From the NCBI GenBank assembly GCA_902494765.1, contig CABUUK010000036.1:1-25786 (forward strand): a stretch of DNA of 25,786 nt, written 5' to 3'. This document shows positions 22,271 to 25,786 of the stretch, piece after piece (within the stretch, counting starts at the first letter, position 1; the number at the start of each line of letters is the position of its first letter). Below the pieces are notes generated by a model. It was given only the letters and a program-made list of their open reading frames with translations, was not told the DNA's origin and did no database searches. The stretch is from an uncultured Collinsella sp. (GTDB lineage Bacteria > Actinomycetota > Coriobacteriia > Coriobacteriales > Coriobacteriaceae). The position numbers and the translations under genes were made by a program.

Positions 22271-23848
22271 TTGAGCATCACGCCCCTCGATAGCATCCGT
22301 CGCGCCATAGCCCGCCGCAACGGCGTCGCCGACCCCACCGTATCGGGCAGCGGGGCGCACGGGCAGGGCGGACGCATCGAAAACGGCCTGTTTCCCGCCT
22401 CGCACACCGCCGAGGAGCTTGCACGCATCCAGGAGCTGAGCCAGCGCAACGCCGGCGGCCCCGACAGCAGCCAGGCCACGCGCCGTCGCCGCGAGCACGA
22501 CCGCGAGCCGGGCCCCATCCGTCGCATGGTCAACGCCTGGTGGAACCGTCTGCTCGCAGCCGTCTACGGCGGTGGCTTCTCCACGCAAGAGGCCGAGTAC
22601 GAAGAGCACGCGACCCGCCGCGACTACCTGTGGAACACCCTGGGCACTGCTGTGTGGGGCATGGCGTTTCCGTTGCTCACCATCGTGTCCACTCAACTCG
22701 TGGGCGCCGAGGAAGCCGGCAAGTTCTCCATCGCGTTCGTTACCGGCACGCTCATTATGATCGCGTGCAACTACGGCGTGCGCAATTTCCAGGTCTCGGA
22801 CATCGACGAGACCACCAGCTTTGCCTCCTACCAGCTCAACCGCTGGCTTTGCGGAGTGCTCGCGCTGGCGTGCGGCCTGGTGTACAGCAGCGCTCGCGGC
22901 TACGACGCACAGATGGCCACGATAGGCCTGGGCGTCTATCTCTATAAAGTAATCGACGGCATCGCCGACGTATACGAAGGCCGCCTGCAGCAGGCCGACA
23001 AGCTCTACCTGGCCGGCATGAGCCAAACGCTGCGCTCCGTCGGCGTCCTCGCAGTCTTTAGCGTGGCACTGTTCCTCACGCGCAGCATGCCCATCGCGGC
23101 CATGGCCATGGGCATCGCCGCGATTGCCTCGCTCGTGCTGGTCACCGCCCCGCTCGCCCTGCTCGAGACCGAAAAATCACGCCGCATGAGCCTGCGCGAG
23201 GCTGGCCACCTGTTTATCCAGTGCGCCCCGCTCTTTGGCGCACTGTTCCTGTTTAACCTTATCGAGAGCATGCCCAAGTTCGTGATGGAAGGCGCGCTGG
23301 CCTACAAGTATCAGCTGTACTTTAATGCCCTGTTCTTTCCGGCGCAGGGAATTTTGTTGAGCATTGGATTTATCTATAAACCGCAGCTCCTGCGTCTGTC
23401 GAGCATTTGGGCGAATCCGCGCAAGCGTCGCCGCTTTGACCTGATTATTGTTGCCGTTATGGCGCTGATCGTGGTCATCACCGGCGTGTGCGCCGCATTT
23501 ATGGCAGGTCCCGGTATTCCCCTCATGAGCTTTATGTACGGTCTCAGCTTTGAACGCTACCGTACGCTGGCGCTGCTGATGGTCGTCGCCGGCGGCGTCA
23601 CCGCGGCCATCGACTTTATCTACGCCATCATCACGGTGCTGCGCCACGCTGGAGATGTCACCAAGATCTACCTGATCTGCTTTGCCGCGAGCGTGGTGCT
23701 CCCGGTGATTCTGATCAATCTGCTCGGCCTGATGGGCGCCGTCGTGAGCTACCTAGCCATCATGGCCCTACTGCTGGTACTGTTGATTATCGAGTACGCC
23801 CACATCCGCCAACGCATAGAGAGGGACCGGAATCCGTACGGCGCCTAA
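22271..23848 (+). CDS. Polysaccharide flippase-like membrane protein (MOP superfamily)
   Basis: The 525-residue protein has a hydrophilic, arginine-rich N-terminal region of about 115 residues followed by about 12 hydrophobic segments (first: LGTAVWGMAFPLLTIVSTQL). The layout and motifs such as AEEAGKFSIAFVTGTLIMIA and GVRNFQVSDI resemble Wzx/RfbX-type polysaccharide transporters, which flip lipid-linked glycans across the membrane. The start is a TTG with AGGA 6 nt upstream. An ATG at residue 86 (MVNAWWNRLL) is an alternative but has no clear SD. The N-terminal extension is unusual for the family. No glycosyltransferase genes are adjacent. Confidence 0.8.
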   Translation: MSITPLDSIRRAIARRNGVADPTVSGSGAHGQGGRIENGLFPASHTAEELARIQELSQRNAGGPDSSQATRRRREHDREPGPIRRMVNAWWNRLLAAVYGGGFSTQEAEYEEHATRRDYLWNTLGTAVWGMAFPLLTIVSTQLVGAEEAGKFSIAFVTGTLIMIACNYGVRNFQVSDIDETTSFASYQLNRWLCGVLALACGLVYSSARGYDAQMATIGLGVYLYKVIDGIADVYEGRLQQADKLYLAGMSQTLRSVGVLAVFSVALFLTRSMPIAAMAMGIAAIASLVLVTAPLALLETEKSRRMSLREAGHLFIQCAPLFGALFLFNLIESMPKFVMEGALAYKYQLYFNALFFPAQGILLSIGFIYKPQLLRLSSIWANPRKRRRFDLIIVAVMALIVVITGVCAAFMAGPGIPLMSFMYGLSFERYRTLALLMVVAGGVTAAIDFIYAIITVLRHAGDVTKIYLICFAASVVLPVILINLLGLMGAVVSYLAIMALLLVLLIIEYAHIRQRIERDRNPYGA

Positions 23849-23918
23849 TTGCGGCGATGGGAGAAGCTAATTTGCGGTGGAATCACCCCGGCTGGAGTCT
23901 CGTTGCGGACACGCAAAA

Positions 23919-24041
23919 CTAAGTGAGTAGACTTTTACCGAATCCCGGACCACACCGACAAAGCACAAGTCCGTGACCAGCGGTTTTATTGAGGCAAATA
24001 TGTTGGGTGCTCGGCATTTCCAAAAAAGTCTACTCACTTAG
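23919..24041. mobile_element. 123-bp MITE-like element with 18-bp perfect terminal inverted repeats
   Basis: CTAAGTGAGTAGACTTTT (23919-23936) and AAAAGTCTACTCACTTAG (24024-24041) are exact inverted repeats around 87 nt that cannot encode a protein. TA lies at both ends just inside the outer base and could be a TA target duplication, as with Tc1/mariner-type MITEs. No transposase of that type is in the window. As RNA it would form a very strong hairpin. Confidence 0.65.
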
Positions 24042-24066
24042 CCAGCGGGCAGCCAAATGATTATTT

Positions 24067-24132
24067 AATCCCCGTCCCTGAAAAATCAATTTGCGGGCAG
24101 AAGGGCAAAAGTAGTCAAAAAAGGCCCCGTCC
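24067..24132. repeat. GACGGGG two-module repeat, family 4 copy B
   Basis: Module 2 (TTAATCCCCGTCCC then TGAAAAATCA) at about 24066-24089, then the reverse complement of module 1 (AAAAGTAGTCAAAAAAGG then CCCCGTCC) at about 24107-24132. The same modules are at 11289-11366 in the order 1-2. Confidence 0.7.
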
Positions 24133-24156
24133 AAAATTAGCTACCCCTTGCACCGA

Positions 24157-24996
24157 TTATTCGCCCGGGTTGATATTCGCGTAGAACTCCGCCCCATCAT
24201 CGAGCCGCAGGATGCCCACGCGACCGAACTCGGAGCCGGTGGCGGCGGCGCAATCGATATCGATGCGATCGGGCACGCCGGCAGTGTCCTCGCCGCCCAA
24301 GCGCACGATCTGCCCTCGTCCCGATTCCTCATCGAGCCCCGCAAGACCACCGACCTCGCAATAACGCCCGAGCGACACCGTTGGCGTGTGGCCACTCACC
24401 ACGACCGGGCCCTTGCCCTCGGCAGAAAGCAGCCCGGTCGACGCATCCCAATAGCCATGACGAATCCACAGCAGGTCATCGGACGACTGCACCGCGAGCA
24501 TCTGCTGCAGCAGCTCGCGATCGGCACCCACCGCTCCAACGCCATCGGCACAATCGACGCCATGCTCAAGCAAAAACGCGCGCGCCGCCTTCATCTCGAT
24601 TCCAGCATGTACCAGCAGATACGGGCGCTCCTCGGTCTCGACCACTGCGTAGAGCGGCAGCGCGGCCATCCATCGCACGAGCTCCTCGTATGCCTCAAAT
24701 TCCATGTCGTTGAGCTGCTCGCGCGTCGTCCAACCACCGTTGATATCCCAGGTCTCGGCATCGAGCGGATCCTGGCCAATGATGGCATCGAGCATGATCT
24801 GCTCGTGATTACCCTTGAGCACGTGGGCGTTGGGCAGCGAGCGCACGAGTTTAATAACGCCGACCGGATCGGGCCCGCGATCGATCATGTCGCCCAGCAC
24901 GTACAGCGTGTCGTCGGACGTCAACGAGATCTTAGACAGGGCTTCGTCAAGCGCACGCACGTGCCCGTGAGCATCAGATGTCACATAGATCGCCAT
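24157..24996 (-). CDS. Calcineurin-like metallophosphatase
   Basis: The 279-residue protein belongs to the PPP-type metallophosphoesterases. Metal-binding motifs are in order: TSDAHGH (6-12), LGDMIDRGPDP (34-44), KGNHEQ (61-66), LLVHAGIE and VVVSGHTPT. The GDxxDRG / GNHE set is shared by Ser/Thr protein phosphatases such as PrpA and by ApaH-like diadenosine tetraphosphatases; the substrate cannot be decided. ATG 24996 has AAGGAGAGG about 6 nt upstream. A dyad AAGTT-G-AACTT lies 54 bp upstream. Confidence 0.92.
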   Translation of the reverse strand: MAIYVTSDAHGHVRALDEALSKISLTSDDTLYVLGDMIDRGPDPVGVIKLVRSLPNAHVLKGNHEQIMLDAIIGQDPLDAETWDINGGWTTREQLNDMEFEAYEELVRWMAALPLYAVVETEERPYLLVHAGIEMKAARAFLLEHGVDCADGVGAVGADRELLQQMLAVQSSDDLLWIRHGYWDASTGLLSAEGKGPVVVSGHTPTVSLGRYCEVGGLAGLDEESGRGQIVRLGGEDTAGVPDRIDIDCAAATGSEFGRVGILRLDDGAEFYANINPGE

Positions 24997-25049
24997 GGTA
25001 CGCCTCTCCTTGCATTGCGGCCGAAGCCCGGCGCCGCAACTAAAACTTC

Positions 25050-25060
25050 AAGTTGAACTT
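25050..25060. promoter_or_regulatory. Dyad AAGTT-G-AACTT upstream of the phosphatase gene
   Basis: In the minus reading the surrounding TTTAAGTTCAACTTGAAG is a near-perfect dyad resembling MerR/SoxR-type operators, though with an 11-bp rather than 10-bp core. No MerR-family gene is present. Confidence 0.3.
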
Positions 25061-25120
25061 AAACGTTACCCATTGTACTCCGTTGCAATAAAGCTGGAAA
25101 GGGTTTCCGAGCAGAGGCAA

Positions 25121-25135
25121 AGACGGCAGCCGTCT
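25121..25135. repeat. Short palindrome AGACGGC-A-GCCGTCT
   Basis: Perfect 7-1-7 inverted repeat between the divergent phosphatase and antiporter genes, preceded by GGAAA-ggg-TTTCC near 25097. A one-base loop makes a protein-binding site more likely than a hairpin. Confidence 0.4.
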
Positions 25136-25249
25136 ATGACGATATCGCGCACGCCCGCAATCCAACCCCATAAACCCACCATCTTTGGGTACAAATAACC
25201 GCAGGCAACTGACCGTGCCACGCCAACCAACCAGGAGCGGACACCATCC

Positions 25250-25786
25250 ATGAACCAGATCCTTCTCTTTATCGGCCTCGTCATCATTCTGTGTCTGACC
25301 ATCAAACCCGTCGGCAAAAAGCTCCCCTTCCCCACCCTGCTCATCTTTATCGCGCTCGGCATGCTGTTGGGCGTCAACGGCCCGGCGCATATCGACTTTA
25401 GCGACTATGCGCTCACCGAAACCGTCTGCAGCACGGCGCTGCTGTTCATCATGTTCTACGGCGGCTTTAACACCAATATCGACCGTGCCAAACCCGTCGC
25501 TGTGCCGGCGGTGCTGCTGAGCACGCTCGGCGTCGTCATCACTGCCGGCATCACCGGCGTGTTCGCCCACTTCGCGCTGGGGTTCGACTGGATCGACGGC
25601 CTGCTGTTGGGATCGGTCGTGGCATCCACCGACGCGGCCAGCGTCTTTAGCGTGCTGCGCGAGCACAACCTTTCGCTGAAGGGCGGCACCGACTCGCTGC
25701 TCGAGGTCGAATCGGGCTCCAACGACCCCGTCGCCTACATGCTCACCGCCGTGCTCGCCGCACTCGCGGCCGGCGGCGACATCAAC
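25250..25786 (+). CDS. CPA1-family K+(Na+)/H+ antiporter, N-terminal part
   Basis: An open frame of 179 codons runs from ATG 25250 to the window edge without a stop. The product starts MNQILLFIGLVIILCLTIKP, followed by alternating hydrophobic segments. The family motifs LFIMFYGGFNTNI, GSVVASTDAASVFSVLRE and LLEVESGSNDPVAYML match NhaP2/CvrA-type potassium/proton antiporters, the last two carrying ion-binding acidic residues (TDAA and SND). Such proteins exchange cations for protons at the cytoplasmic membrane for pH and K+ homeostasis. GGAG about 12 nt upstream is a distant SD. The C-terminal half, including any TrkA-C domain, is outside the window. Confidence 0.9.
   Translation, partial: MNQILLFIGLVIILCLTIKPVGKKLPFPTLLIFIALGMLLGVNGPAHIDFSDYALTETVCSTALLFIMFYGGFNTNIDRAKPVAVPAVLLSTLGVVITAGITGVFAHFALGFDWIDGLLLGSVVASTDAASVFSVLREHNLSLKGGTDSLLEVESGSNDPVAYMLTAVLAALAAGGDIN

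Larger units (their letters stand above)
23849..24156. other. 308-bp repeat-bearing intergenic region
   Basis: Between the flippase-like gene and the convergent phosphatase gene: a 123-bp inverted-repeat element (23919-24041) and family 4 copy B (24067-24132). No gene was seen. Confidence 0.6.

Overview
The window looks like chromosomal DNA from a high-GC anaerobic actinobacterium of the class Coriobacteriia, most likely Collinsella or a close relative. This is inferred from strong G/C bias at third codon positions, purine-rich Shine-Dalgarno (SD) sites, the gene set (CarD, DegV, ATP-type PEP carboxykinase, lactate-permease-like transporter) and several families of dispersed palindromes between genes. 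No database search was possible, so the genus is a judgement, not a measurement.

Layout. At the far left edge a few codons of a possible transposase-like gene face out of the window. Then come argS (-), a CarD-family regulator (+), a REP-associated tyrosine transposase (RAYT, HUH type) (+), an HD-domain hydrolase (-), proA (-), an alpha/beta hydrolase of the proline iminopeptidase type (+), proB (-), pncB (-), a small tail-anchored coiled-coil protein (-), tRNA-Ala(CGC) (-), a radical SAM activase-like protein (-), a structured RNA that resembles 6S RNA (+), a WecA/TagO-type sugar-phosphate transferase (+), trpS (+), a run of minus-strand genes (MGMT-type alkyltransferase, DegV, MarR regulator, B3/B4-domain protein, pckA, lactate permease), a polysaccharide flippase-like protein (+), a metallophosphatase (-) and the start of a CPA1-type cation/proton antiporter (+) cut by the right edge.

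Most genes are housekeeping or metabolic: tRNA charging (argS, trpS, tRNA-Ala), proline synthesis (proB, proA), NAD salvage (pncB), anaplerosis or gluconeogenesis (pckA), organic acid transport, and envelope polysaccharide synthesis (WecA-like, flippase-like). proB and proA are not adjacent: an oppositely oriented proline-iminopeptidase-like hydrolase lies between them.

The most unusual content is intergenic. At least five repeat families can be read by eye: (1) a 45-bp AACCTGCC palindrome, three copies, each starting at the TAA stop codon of the preceding gene, two of them flanking the RAYT gene; (2) a CCACCACAAAGG palindrome, four copies, one after each of four minus-strand genes; (3) a TGCCGGCA palindrome, two loci; (4) a GACGGGG two-module repeat, two copies with the modules rearranged; (5) a 123-bp MITE-like element with 18-bp perfect inverted ends. 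Families 1 and 2 share the asymmetric loop core GGGACAGG and family 3 carries GGGACG. With a RAYT gene in the same window, this suggests a Coriobacteriia REP/RAYT-like system whose elements sit at gene 3' ends and may act as terminators.
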